Positions 13,101 to 23,337 of a stretch of 64,000 nucleotides of DNA are shown here, piece after piece (the first letter of the stretch is position 1; the number at the start of each line of letters is the position of its first letter). This DNA comes from Myrmaecium sp. VS I D KN 1 (taxonomy: Eukaryota > Ascomycota > Dothideomycetes > Valsariales > Valsariaceae). Under the pieces are notes generated by a model. The model searched no databases. It saw only the letters and a program-made list of their open reading frames with translations, and had not been told where the DNA came from. Both the position numbers and the translations under genes were made by a program. The stretch covers positions 558,001 to 622,000 of the forward strand of contig JADQAV010000026.1 in assembly GCA_019775845.1 (NCBI GenBank), given 5' to 3'.

Positions 13101-13238
13101 AACTCAAAGCAACAACAAACATCGTCGTCGTCGGGGTCCCATCGAACCTTAATTTACCAACACCGCACCACCACATCTTACCACGTTGCGAAGGCGCTCC
13201 GCCTCCTGCACTCGACACAAAACGGTCGAGCCTTCACG
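10196..13238. other. Long intergenic region, no supported gene
   Basis: Three kilobases lie between the divergently oriented PhzF-like gene and the 476-residue gene. Several open frames of 80-256 codons exist, but they lack domains, splice structure and consistent coding character. The longest (12629-11859, minus) contains poly-Ser from a GAG repeat at about 12493-12513. The last 600 bases before 13239 are CT-rich with many C/T runs and probably hold the promoter and leader of the next gene. A tRNA-like T-arm sequence at 10197-10225 is discussed under rejected items. Confidence 0.5.
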
Positions 13239-14726
13239 ATGAACGCATTTGCTCATTCCCGGACACCGTCGGAGGAGTCGAACGGCGCCTCCTCCTACCA
13301 ATTCATCCTCGAGCACGTCTTCCAGTACCCAGGGAGCTATGAGATCCCTCTCCGCACCATGTATACGATCAACTCGCTACCGCGTGCGCAACCGCTACCG
13401 AAAGAAACCTCTCGCGCTGGCACACCCACGTCGAATCCCAGTGCCCCGTCCTCGCCCACGAGCGCGCATTTCCCCAGCGACACTTGCGCTGCCTCCGCAC
13501 AGTTCACCGCGTCGTTGATGCATCAGCTTTCGAAACTTCCGACGCAACCCTGCTCCTTGCCTCCATCCTTCATAATATCGTTCGTACTTCGTGTCTTTCC
13601 TCCGGATCTCGCCCTGGTGGACTTTCCGCAAGCGTTGACCGCGCTCGACTATCTGAAAGACCTTGAAACAAGACGCTGCAAAGAGATGGTCGCTGCGTTG
13701 GGCCGGCTCGGAGTTGCTCCTCACTCAATTGACAGTGATGTCCACGAGATATCGAACAAGTATCCCGGAGTCGCTCAATGGGTGCAACAACTCCTGGACA
13801 AACAAAAGAAGGTGGAAGCTTTGTACACTCAGATTTGGATTGGACTTCGCCGCTGGGTAAGTGTTTTCGGAGATGAACGTACTTAGGACGGTTCGGCTGA
13901 CGCGCATATCTAGATTCTGGTGAATGAGCTTTCCTTGATCCCGTTCAACAAGCATAACTGCTTGGCTATGTTGAACACTCTTTACCCTCCTGTGCCTTCC
14001 TCACAGCCTACCAAGATCCTCACCCCTCATGTCATGAAGAGCCAACGTGATGGCTTCTTCAAGTATATCAAATCGGTCGAGAAGTGCGGGCCAAGCGTAC
14101 TAAGCAAGCTCATGGAGCAGGGGAAGTTGCCAAATGACGAAAATGGATGGGGAGCAGTCCAACAGACTCTCGACAGGTACCTGTTCATTGCAAAGGATAT
14201 CATTGATGATTGCATGAACATGGGGTCCGTATCCGTACCTTCTGAAGAGACAACTTCATCAGTCACGGAAGCTCGGCAAGAGAGCACCAAAAGCAGCAAG
14301 TACGACTCTGGGTTCAGTTTTGGAAAACGTCCGTCAACTAGCGGTAGCAGTGGTTCCTCTAAGCGCAAGCAGTCGCTCTCAGCGTCCGAGGAGCAGAAGA
14401 GCTACAAGGGTTTGAGCACCTTGGAAAAAATAACACGCGAGTTCCGTAAGATGAGGCTTAAGAGCAAAGTGGAAGCGGAGGAGATGGTGCCCGCACCGGC
14501 TAAGCCCGTTGAGCCGGCACAAGCTGAGCAGCCACACCCTGAGCTGGCGAAGACTCCCAAGAAGTCCCTCAGGAAGATGCGCTCCCTTGGCGCGTTGTCG
14601 CTGAGACACGGCAATGCTAGCTCAACTTCATTATCCAGCCGCAGAAAGCCAAGCGACCTTCAGCCCTTCGATGCGGAGGCCATGAAGAAAGCGCGGCTCG
14701 AATACGAGGCCAGAAACACGAACTGA
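13239..14726 (+). CDS. Conserved Pezizomycotina protein of unknown function
   Basis: Two exons, 13239-13856 and 13914-14726, 476 residues. The single 57-nt intron has a GTAAGT donor, a CTGAC branch site and a TCTAG acceptor, and splits the frame between codons. The N-terminal part (about 20-45, YQFILEHVFQYPGSYEIPLRT) and the middle (about 110-330) resemble a protein I know as conserved across filamentous ascomycetes, without an assigned function. The middle includes LPPSFI, DFPQALTALDYLKDLE, VEALYTQIWIGLRRW, NKHNCLAMLNTLYPP and SQRDGFFKYI. The middle looks helical and globular. The C-terminal part (about 335-476) is Ser/Lys-rich and probably disordered. It has short Lys/Arg patches and a predicted helix around STLEKITREFRKMRLKSK. 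No signal peptide or membrane segment is seen. I cannot name a role. Confidence 0.85.
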
Positions 14727-16214
14727 AACCGTCCACCTTTCCAAAACGACACTTTACGAAACACGCTATAACGAAAACCTCCCTGAGGAGCGCCACTTCT
14801 TATTCTTTTCTGCCTCATCTGGCATGAGATCTTTTCTGTGCTTCCGCACGTCTTCGAATTTTCTTTCTTATCTTTGTCCTGCAGTTGCTCTTGGTGGTCG
14901 GCAGGCGTCTAGGAAGGACACTTGGTGTCCCGGGATCAAAAGTGCTTCCCTTTTCTTCCAGGTTTCCGCTCCGACTGAAACCTGACGTCGCTTCCTTCCC
15001 TTCCTTTCCAAGTATATACTTTTCCTTGACTGGGGATGAATGATTGGGGTATCAAAAGCATGGGACATGGCGCAATGGATGGCAGCGGTGGTCCGTCGGA
15101 GCAAAACATGGGTATTTGATCGACTTCGGTTACTTTGGAGTCGAGGGCTTTTATTTTGGCATGAACGGTGATGATGGCGCTGTACATTGGGAGAATCTTT
15201 TTTGATCACGAGCATGCGCCCAAAGAGAAGAGGAGGAAGTACTTCGTCGTAGCCCTGCGGTATGCTACTTCAGCAAATCAGAGTTGAGATTCTGTATGAT
15301 CTTGTTTCTATATTTAATGTCCTACGTTTGTGCACAGTTGGATGGTTGACCTGGAAAGAAGGGAGGCACTACAGCTGTCATCTTCCACCGAACCTCGGGG
15401 ACCCCACCGTATACAGTACTAGTCGTGGTTGTCAACTGTCAACTACTATAAGGTAGTTACTAAGGGGGTGTTTTCTTAACTGTGAAAAGTTAAGAAAACA
15501 CCCCCTAAATCATTTTTCATTGGTGACATGCCGTTGCAAAGAACCGCCGGCCGTCGCTCGATGGCGGTTCCAGTACCCCACCGTGACCGATCGCCGGGGA
15601 AACAGCGACGACTGTAAACAACCGCTCCCGGATGAACCCTGGCAGCAGTGGAGTTGTCTCCGTCTCCCAAGCCTCTCTCGTGAATCCAAGAATAGTCCAA
15701 GTAGTAGATATAGGGCGGCAGGTAGGTACTAGTAGTACTTACTACCAGGTAGTATCAATGTCAGTCCTATCTGTAATCGCATTGGCCTTTGAGGAAGATC
15801 CATGCAGCATCGATCGAACCCCGCCCCCGCCCTCCCGAACCTCACCCTCGCTTCTTCTTGTCGTCTGATGTAGTTCCAGATTGTGTATAATGGAAGTTAC
15901 AGTCCGAACGTAGAGTCCATTGATACCAACCACCTCCTCGATCAATAGGTCATGGGGGACTGGGACCTTAAATGCTCTCAATAGCCTAGGTACTCCCTTA
16001 AGCAGAGGAACTTGCGGATGGCTGGGATACCCCGATGACCGCGATGCGGGGCTCCGGCACTGCGGCGGTGCTTCGTACAGTGGATGGACTTGATATAAGT
16101 ATCTTTCCTTCGTTCCTGCCTTGAACTTTTCAACCTGTTTCCATCTCTCTCCTCCATCGTTCGTTCTGTCATTCGTGTCCGTCCGTCATACATCTCGGCC
16201 CTCCCTCGTTCTCC
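14727..16214. other. Intergenic region with hairpins and small palindromes
   Basis: No gene is seen. A perfect 19-bp inverted repeat lies at 15463-15506 and is listed separately. Just before it, at about 15440-15457, is a smaller hairpin (AACTAC...GTAGTT). Another imperfect palindrome is at about 15719-15753. A TATA-like TATAAGTA at 16093-16100 sits about 120 bases before the SurE-type gene and is a plausible promoter element for it. Confidence 0.5.
15463..15506. repeat. Perfect 19-bp palindrome flanked by TAA: probable MITE remnant
   Basis: Two perfect inverted arms (AGGGGGTGTTTTCTTAACT at 15463-15481 and its exact complement at 15488-15506) enclose a 6-base loop, GTGAAA. If the element is taken as the 42 bases 15464-15505, it starts GGGGGTGTTTTC and ends with the complement. 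The triplet TAA then stands immediately on both sides (15461-15463 and 15506-15508). TAA/TTA target duplications and GGG-starting ends are typical of PIF/Harbinger elements and their MITEs. The interpretation as two joined ends with almost no interior is inference. A transcription terminator hairpin is less likely, as no gene ends nearby and the T-run is missing. Confidence 0.6.
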
Positions 16215-17466
16215 ATGTATGTCCAGTTCGGCTTCCTCGCCCTCGTGGCACTGTCTTTCAGTCACTGTGCTCAGGGCCTTCACATCTTGCTGAACAACGA
16301 CGATGGATGGGCTGCTGCGAACATCCGGGAGACGTACCGGTTGCTGAAGGCGGCCGGCCATGACGTGATCATGGTCGCTCCCGTCATCAACAACTCTGGG
16401 CAGGGAGGAAGGGTACCAACATATGCCGAATCCTACCTATGACGATAGGTTCACTAACGATTCCCTAGGCTAGCTTCACTAAGAAGGCCAATTTGACTAG
16501 CAACGGCCATTTCGACTCCGTGCTGGCGGGCGCCCCTTCTGTTGGTTCTGACCCCGACGATCCTAATATATGGTAGCTATCATGCCCACGGCCGGCAATT
16601 CATACCTGCGTTTCTAAGACCAATTCCTCCAGGTACTACGAAGGCACCCCAGCTGCCTGCACCTTCGTCGGCCTCGACTACGTGCTGCCTCTCCTCTGGC
16701 CTGGCATCAAGCCCGACTTGGTCGTCGCCGGCCCCAACGTCGGACAGAACATGGGGCCCTTCCTCTACACACTCTCCGGCACCGTCGGCGCCACCTACGC
16801 CGCCGTCAATCGCAACATCCCCGCCATCGCCTTCTCCACCGGTCACAACGGGGGTCATCGCTACTACAAGTGGGTGAACGAGACGACGGGCGCCGGGCTG
16901 AAAGACCCCGCGACCATCTCCGCCGAGCTGACGGTCAAGTTCGTCAACCACCTGGCGAACGGGACGGCGAAGGGCCAACGGCTGTTGCCGCTCGGGTATG
17001 GGCTGAGCGTGAACATCCCGTCTATCACCTCGTTCAAAAACGACTCCTGCATCGACCCGCCCTTCGTGCATACGCGGCTGACGGGCGGCGCGTTGGTGGA
17101 CCATGCGAAGTACGACAAGAAGACGGGGGTGTTTCGGTATGGGGGTTTGCTCACGAAGGGGGCGAATCGGTGTATCAATGGTAACTGTCAGTTGCCGGGC
17201 GAGACGGACGTGGTGAAGGGGGGTTGTAGGACCGCGGTCAGTGTCGTCACGGTGGACTATGATGCTCCGAGCGGGGTGGAGACGCAAGGCGTGCGCGCGA
17301 GGTTGGGTCCGTTGGTCAGGTGGTGGAACGGTGACCCCTCGAAGAGGAGAGGTGAAGGTAGGTCCTCTACATGACTTTTACTGTTTCTTGCGTTCGCCGA
17401 GCTAACTGATCGTACTTAGTCGCGGAGGAAATACTTAGTAGAGTTGTTCCTCGCCGTCGTGGATGA
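16215..17466 (+). CDS. Secreted SurE-type acid phosphatase/nucleotidase
   Basis: Four exons: 16215-16412, 16469-16572, 16633-17357 and 17420-17466, 357 residues. SurE proteins are metal-dependent phosphatases acting on nucleoside monophosphates and other phosphate esters. Fungal relatives are often secreted acid phosphatases. A signal peptide covers about residues 1-21 (hydrophobic FGFLALVALSF). It is followed at once by the family's N-terminal metal motif HILLNNDDG (Asp29, Asp30), the SGQGG turn, GAPSVG, GTPAACTFVGLDYVL and the PNVGQNMG loop. Intron 1 has a GTACCA donor, intron 2 GTAGCT and intron 3 GTAGGT. Only this combination joins conserved blocks such as NIWYYEGTPAA without a shift. Several N-glycosylation sites fit secretion. 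The gene is convergent with the DUF3176 gene, whose stop is only about 100 bases away. Confidence 0.9.
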
Positions 17467-17563
17467 GCTTTTACGACCTGCCATCAAGGCTCCATATGAG
17501 CCTATTGTACACGCCTCTCCGTAGGCCTATTCCTAGAAAAGAAAAAATATACCATTTCCAAGC

Positions 17564-18767
17564 TCAAACAACCACCAACCTCCCCACTTCATTCCCAGGC
17601 GCCAGCACCACGTCCATGCCTCCGGCCACCCGTCGCATCTCACTCTCGCTACCAACCGGTAACGTCACGTTCCACCCTGTCTCGAGGTCCCGCGGAGCCG
17701 TTTCCGTCCCCACGCTTGACGCCAGCACCGCCAAGGCGGAGTTCTTCCACACCCGCGCCTCGTGCCGCGAGGTCTGCCATATGGTCGCCAGGAGGAAGAC
17801 GAGCGTGACGAGGAGCAGGCCGAGAGGGAGGGAGAGGAAGACCCAACGCACCTCGAGGATGACGTCGGAAGTTGTGGAAGGGGTGTAGTCGGTTTGGGCG
17901 GATGCAGCAACGGCGATGGCGGGATAGACGGACGTCCTTGTCGTTCGCTCTGTGTAGGTGACCATGAGCTGGAAGGATGTCTCGAGCGCCATGGCGAGCA
18001 CGGTGATGATTGCCCCGATGGAGGAGAGATGTCTGGAGGATTGGATTGACCTCGTCAGCAATCCCACAATGATGATTCACAAACGCCCCTTTCCTTTCCT
18101 TTCCTCCCCTCCCCACCACTACCCACTACCAACTTTCCCTCCCTCAAGTGAAACCTCGACATACATACATACAGCGCGTCCGACCCAGCAGCGGCACCGC
18201 ACCCGCCGGACCACGGCTCGCCCGATCGAAAGTCACAAAATCCACCAGCCGCCGCTTCCGCCGGAACCAGAGCCACTTGAGCTGGCCCAGCGCGGCGGCG
18301 ACGGGGAGGAGCAAGGTCGACTTTGCAAGGGCGGCTAGTGCCGCGATGGCGGCGTGCAGGGTGATGGCGTAGGGCCACCGGGGCGCCGGCCGGCCGTCGT
18401 AGAGGAGCAGAAGGGCGATGATGGCGCCGTGGCTGGCGCTGCTGAGGAGCCAGCTGAGGAGTTCGGGCGTCCAGCTGTCGTGGATGAGGCGGGTGAGGCG
18501 GCGGGGCGGGCGGGTTGTGGTCGTGGCGGCGGAGGGGGGGTTGCGCTGGAGGATGGGCGCGCTGGAGCGCTGGGTGGTGCTGCGGCTGCTGAGGGCGGTG
18601 ATGATGGTGTCGTCGCTGTGGTTGTTCTGGAGGCCGTTCGTGCTGTTGGCGGAGTGGATGTATGATCCTGGTGGGTAGGTACGGCGGTAGTCGGCGGCGT
18701 AGCTGGGGTGGATTTGGGCGTGATTCCATGGCGTCTGGTTTCCTACTGCTTGGGAGGTTTCTGGCAT
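17564..18767 (-). CDS. DUF3176 membrane protein lacking the usual large loop
   Basis: Two exons, 18767-18169 and 18032-17564, 355 residues. The intron uses the second of two overlapping GTATGT donors and ends CTCCAG; this choice joins RTRC-I-HLSSIGA in frame. DUF3176 proteins are fungal multi-span membrane proteins of unknown function. The N-terminal domain is clear: TPELLSWLLSS (TM1, about 104-122), LYDGRPAPRWPYAITL, TM2 (about 132-158), the LKWLWFRRKRRLVDF stretch, FDRASRGPAGAV, and TM3 (about 203-220). The C-terminal block is also typical: VRWVFLSLPLGLLLVTLVFL (TM4), then RHEARVWKNSALAVL. From memory, the family usually has about 250-300 residues between TM3 and TM4. Here only about 45 remain. 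There is no stop or shift, so the gene could make a stable short form. Start and flanking hydrophilic N-terminus are ordinary. Confidence 0.85.
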
Positions 18768-19456
18768 CGTTGTGAAAAGGTAATAGATATGTAGGAGGCC
18801 GGCTCCTTATTCACATTAGGAAGGCTGATGTGAGGAAAGTCATGCCTTTACAGCGATTGGGGGGCGGAAGTACATAAGTATTCCATCAAAAAGCCCTTCG
18901 GCGTCGTCCACGCATCTCAGCCTGATCTACACTTAGCCCTTTCGCGGTCCCTTTTCCTTTCTTTTTTCCTTCTACAAAACCGGACCTGCAGTGATCGACA
19001 CGGGATCGAATGGGTGTCCGGGACTCCTTTCGGACGGCCCCCGTTTGATACACCAGAACTTAGCCGCCGTGTTTCAAGGGCGGGTTGGCACCGCGCCGCA
19101 TCCGCGTTTGGTGAACGCCTTGTACGTCATTGAGATGGGTTCTGCGATTGATGGGCTTGGTTGGCGCTCTTCTGGGGAGTAGGTGAGATGCTGGTGTTGA
19201 GATTTACTGTGAGCGGAGAAAGGAAATATGATGAAGGGGGATGGAAGTCCAAGGTGCAAGGCTGAGGTGTGCGACAGGAACATTTGCATGCCTTAGCCGC
19301 CGGGTCAGGCAGCGATTGATCCTGCTTGGCACGCCTAACTCCATGCCGCGAGCTCTCACTTTCACGTTCCAAGCTCCACCGATCCAATAAAGTTATCATT
19401 GATCACTTACCCGGTGCGCGCGCAGTCTACCAACCCATCCGCGTCCCAGCCACGAC
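18768..19456. other. Divergent intergenic region between DUF3176 and Pol I termination-factor genes
   Basis: Both neighbouring genes start away from this 690-base stretch, so it must hold two promoters. I see pyrimidine runs (about 18945-18975) but no clear TATA box and no coding frame. Confidence 0.5.
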
Positions 19457-21638
19457 ATGCGAGCCAAAGGCACCCGTAGCCGTGCTATGGGGACGAATTC
19501 CTCCCAACCCGTGGCCGACGATCGCGATGGCTTGCTTGACGTGAAGGACAGGCCAGTGGGTAAGTTTTCGTCATCGAGCGTTTTTTTCTCTTCCTCTGCG
19601 CGTGAACTGACTGGCGATTTGTTGCAGAACAAACGGTACGGACCACGTTGCCCATGCGCGCGCGCGCACTCGCGAAACCTTCGACGGTGGAAATAGCTAA
19701 CGGCGGTTGAAGCAGTCCGACGACGTCGCGGCGTCCTCGCAGCTGCTCGCCGAGAGCCAGCAGACGCGCCATTCGAGTGGGATGCCGGAGAAAAAGCGGA
19801 AGAAGAAGAGCAAGGGCGATGCAAAGGAGGAGAAGGAGAAGAAGAAGAGCAAGTCGCGCAAGAGGAAGTCTGACGCGTCGGAGGCGAATGGCGACGGCGT
19901 TGAGGAGTCGTGGTCTGCTTCGCACGGCTGGAACGCGGTCAATGCTCCGAGCGCGGCTGTTGTGGAGGATTCGCAACCGGAGCATGTTGAAGCTGCCGGA
20001 AGTGAGGGAGGCGCTGTCGCTCACAGCCAGGATGATCATTTCGCTGAGGTTCAGGTGCCCGAGACGCAACTCAGCCCGGAGACATCGCGTAAAGCGCAGA
20101 AGAAGCGGAAGAGGCGCTCGGCGGCTTCGCAGGTCGAGGAGGCCTCGATAATATCAGCAACTGTTGAAGGCGGAGAAGCGGTAGAGACAGCGGTTGCTCC
20201 GGAGACTCCCAAGGTTTCGAAGAAGAAGCGGAGAAGGACCGATGGTGATATACTGGTTCCTGAGAAGAAGGGTGAGAGCTCAAAGACGGTGTCGAAGAAG
20301 CGCAAGCAACGCCATTCTGAGGGAGATGCGCCTGTCCACGCTGTCCAGCATCCTAGCCATTCCTCCGAGCCAGCGCGTATTGCCAAGGGAAGCAACGCTA
20401 CCAGCGGAGCCAATGGCGCGATGAAGCAAGGGCCCTTCGATAAGGAGGAGATCGAAGTGATCTCCAATGCTATCGAGAGATTCCGTCAAGAGCACGACTT
20501 GGATGAGCGGTCCATGAACGAGCTAATCCAAAACACAAGTTACAGGACCAGTGCGGAGACGGATCAGCTGAAGACAATGATCATCGATATGTGGGCAGAC
20601 ATCACCAGCGCACTGCCGAATCGCCCGCGCCAATCCGTGATGAAAGTCTGCCGTCGCCGATGGCACAACTTCGAGGTCCGCGGAGCCAGGTGGGACGACG
20701 TGGAGGACGCCATGCTGGCCAGACTCCAGGAGCAGTATCCGAACCAGTGGAAGAAGATCTCGGAGCATATAGGTCGCTCCGCGGAGGACTGCCGTGACAG
20801 GTGGCGCAACTACGTGCAGTACGGCAGTGCGCGCGCCAAGGACGCTTGGACTGAGCAGGAGGAGCAGAGATTGCTTCAAGGAGTGAAAGATTCCCTGAAG
20901 GCGCTGAAAGAGGCGCGTGAAGAGGAGGATCCGGATGCCACGGTCTCCTTGGCAGAACTCGAACAGTACATCAACTGGGGAAGCGTGAGCAAGGTGGTCG
21001 GCACTCGAAGCCGGCTCCAGTGCTCGAACAAGTACAAACGCATGAAGCACGGCCAGATTGGCCAACGACAGTCGGCGTCGTCATCCCATCCCAACGAGCA
21101 CTGGCGAACGAAGAAGGCTATGAACAACTACGCGAAGATGCTGCCGTCCGACAAGCTGGCCATCCTGACCACCATCCGGGAAAACTATCGGACGGAATCG
21201 AAGATCTCGTGGGAGATTATCGCCCGGCAACTCTCCGGCCTTCCCTGGACCGGTACCGATTGCCGCGTCGCTTTCGTCTCCATGAAAGAATCGATCCCCG
21301 GCCTTGACGGGCAGGGTTTGGCGGATATCATCGACGCTTTGGAAGAGGATCTGCGCGCCAAATATGCTGACCATCCGGAGGAGCTTTACGTCCGATCGGC
21401 CCAGAACACGCCGGTTTCGAAGAAGAAAGATACTCCGAAGAAAAAGAAGAAGGCGACGGCCAAGGTGCGGTCCCCTACGCTGCGGGTGTCTAAGGACTAC
21501 AAATCCACGGAGTTCATCGAGGAGAGCGATGTGGAAGATGCTGATGGTGATGGCGACGTCGGCGGGGAGGTGCCTGAGTCTCCTACTACTGACCATGTTG
21601 ATCACGATGATGTCGATTCTGTACTGGGCGAGGAATGA
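19457..21638 (+). CDS. Myb-domain RNA polymerase I termination factor-like protein (TTF-I/Reb1 type)
   Basis: Best model has three exons, 19457-19559, 19628-19635 (8 nt) and 19716-21638, 677 residues. Proteins of this type bind rDNA terminator sites through Myb-like repeats and stop RNA polymerase I; they also act as chromatin and replication-fork barrier factors. The N-terminal third is Lys/Arg/Glu-rich with several nuclear-localisation-like patches (EKKRKKKSK, KKKRRR). The DNA-binding part begins near residue 276 (GPFDKEEIEVI). It contains a TTF-I-like linker helix, a central Myb repeat (about 363-405: WDDVEDAMLARL, WKKISEHIGRS, CRDRWRNYV) and a following degenerate repeat (DAWTEQEEQRLL to about 475). 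The tail is basic, then acidic. The tiny exon is needed to join the first exon in frame. If it is wrong, translation could start at MPEKKRK (19782). Reb1-like general regulators are the main alternative identity. Confidence 0.82.
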
Positions 21639-22200
21639 ATGTGGTTATATAATGTGGGTATGAGAGGGTTGAGAAAGGAAGAAAGTACCGCTGTAGGTTT
21701 TAGGGTGCTGCGATGGACGTTTGTTCAATGAGTTCAGAAAGGGGGGCTTCTGTGACGAACAGCAGAAGAGCCTTTGCGATTGCTTTGAGGGGATCAATGT
21801 GCGTTCAGTATAGATGCTGTGCAGCAGCGGAGAAAGTGAGACAATATCCATGCTTCCCTTTGAGGCAGCTGGTTTTCATTCAGATTGTACCACTGGTAGA
21901 TGGATCTTAGCGATCTTCCTGACCCATCTCCTCCATGATCGGACGAAGCCTGTAACGTTCTCTTCACCTTCCGCGCATATCTCCTCTTACAGTATTACTT
22001 TCGTACCTCCCGAACCCTCCTTAGACATTCGTAGCGATGCTTTCCGCCATCTGGTATGACCACAGGCCCCGCAATACATGGTATACTACGCCCTCAAAAC
22101 GCCCAATGTTGCAAATGAATATTATATACAGGGACAAGCGGAGACGTTGTTCCTCGGCGGGATCGAGACCTGCTGCTTCAGCCATCGTCGTAGTGATCCT
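21639..22200. other. Convergent 3' intergenic region
   Basis: Two genes end toward each other here. I see no coding frame or repeat, only ordinary sequence likely holding both 3' untranslated regions. Confidence 0.5.
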
Positions 22201-22854
22201 TTACTGCTTTTTGGGCGCCGGCGGGGTGCGGGGGGTCTGCGTGCCGTCCTCCCAGAACTCCAGGTCGCCGCCCTCGCTGAGGCTGCCGCGCTTCACCATC
22301 TGGCCTTTTTGCTCCATGAGCTGCTCGATCGTGATGCTCGTGTCGGAGAAGATCTGTAGAGAGAGATGGTTAGCCTGGCGGACCGGTCGAAGTGAGGCGG
22401 GAGGGCGCGGATGTGTGCTTCCCACGGCGCTTCTTACCTTCAGATGATCCGCGATGAGATGTCTGGCCTTGCATCCCGGGCAGGAGATGAGGACGGTGCC
22501 GAAGTGGTAGCCTTGCTTGGTGACCCGGTGGGTGGACCGGGTCGTGCAGGGCTTGCATGTGAAGGTCATCTCGTAAGAAGGAGCCTCTTCGCGCTTGTAG
22601 CTCTCATCCTCCGGGGGATGATCCGGCCGGTCGGTCAGAACACCTGGTCGGGGAGCGCTCTCGGCGTCCGTAGACTTGTGACGAAGAGCGGCGCGGACGG
22701 GTAGTATGCGTGGCCGCAGAGTGGCCGGCCATAGTTGCGGGCGTCGGAGGAGAGGAGTTTGGGCTGTGTGGAGGCTTTGGCGCACGGCGCGAGGGGTGCA
22801 ACGGTATGCGGACGGTCGCGCGTGAAAGCGCAGCGTAGATCGTAAGGAGTTCAT
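22201..22854 (-). CDS. zim17: Mitochondrial DNL-type zinc-finger chaperone Zim17/Hep1
   Basis: Two exons, 22854-22438 and 22353-22201, 189 residues. Zim17 (Hep1, Tim15) keeps mitochondrial Hsp70 soluble and so supports protein import and iron-sulfur cluster assembly in the matrix. The N-terminal 60 residues are rich in Arg, Ser and Leu with almost no acidic residues, a typical matrix-targeting sequence. The zinc-binding domain has the two CxxC pairs (CKPC at 100-103, CPGC at 125-128), [18 protein letters not shown] between them, and the family signature [14 protein letters not shown]. The 84-nt intron has GTAAGA at the donor and CTACAG at the acceptor, with a GCTAACC branch site, and lies exactly inside the signature. 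An upstream in-frame ATG (22971) is rejected because the 39 added residues do not look like a presequence. Confidence 0.94.
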   Translation of the reverse strand: MNSLRSTLRFHARPSAYRCTPRAVRQSLHTAQTPLLRRPQLWPATLRPRILPVRAALRHKSTDAESAPRPGVLTDRPDHPPEDESYKREEAPSYEMTFTCKPCTTRSTHRVTKQGYHFGTVLISCPGCKARHLIADHLKVRSAVGSTHPRPPASLRPVRQANHLSLQIFSDTSITIEQLMEQKGQMVKRGSLSEGGDLEFWEDGTQTPRTPPAPKKQ

Positions 22855-23337
22855 GGCTGTATCGAGTGAGAGCGGTATGTGGTTGTGAAAAGGCTGCTGT
22901 GAATGGGACAAAGAGCCGGAAAGCCTCTGGCGTTGGTCGGGTCCGACCGATGACATCGCCGCGTTCGGCAAACCCCCGGCCTCGCTCGCTCCAATGTCAG
23001 TGGAAGGCTACGCCACGCTCCCCGGAACCACTCCGCATTCACTCTTGAGGATACTTTCGCACATTCTTTCGAATTTCTACCGATAGAGATCCTGCCATAA
23101 TACTTTCCTCCGCTTTCCTCCGCAGGACCTGTCAAGGCTTCACCCGCACGGACTCCGACACAGAGGCTTGCCGGTACCTCTCGCTCTGTGCAAGCTTTCC
23201 GGAGCTGGCACCGTTGTCACACCTCTCCCTCACCTCCGCTACATCTCCGCCGGTGTCCCTGCTACGTCCCTCCGGCCCTATAGAGCTGCTCATTCGGGTT
23301 TTCCGGAGATCATAAAGCTTGCAGCACTGCACCCAAC
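22855..23337. other. Divergent promoter region between Zim17 and CUL3
   Basis: The start codons of the two genes are 483 bases apart and face away from each other, so the stretch must serve both. It contains short pyrimidine-rich runs and no coding frame that I can support. Confidence 0.55.

Noticed and set aside
15463-15506. Palindrome as a transcription terminator
   Set aside because: No gene ends nearby and there is no T-run after the stem; the TAA flanks favour a transposon end.
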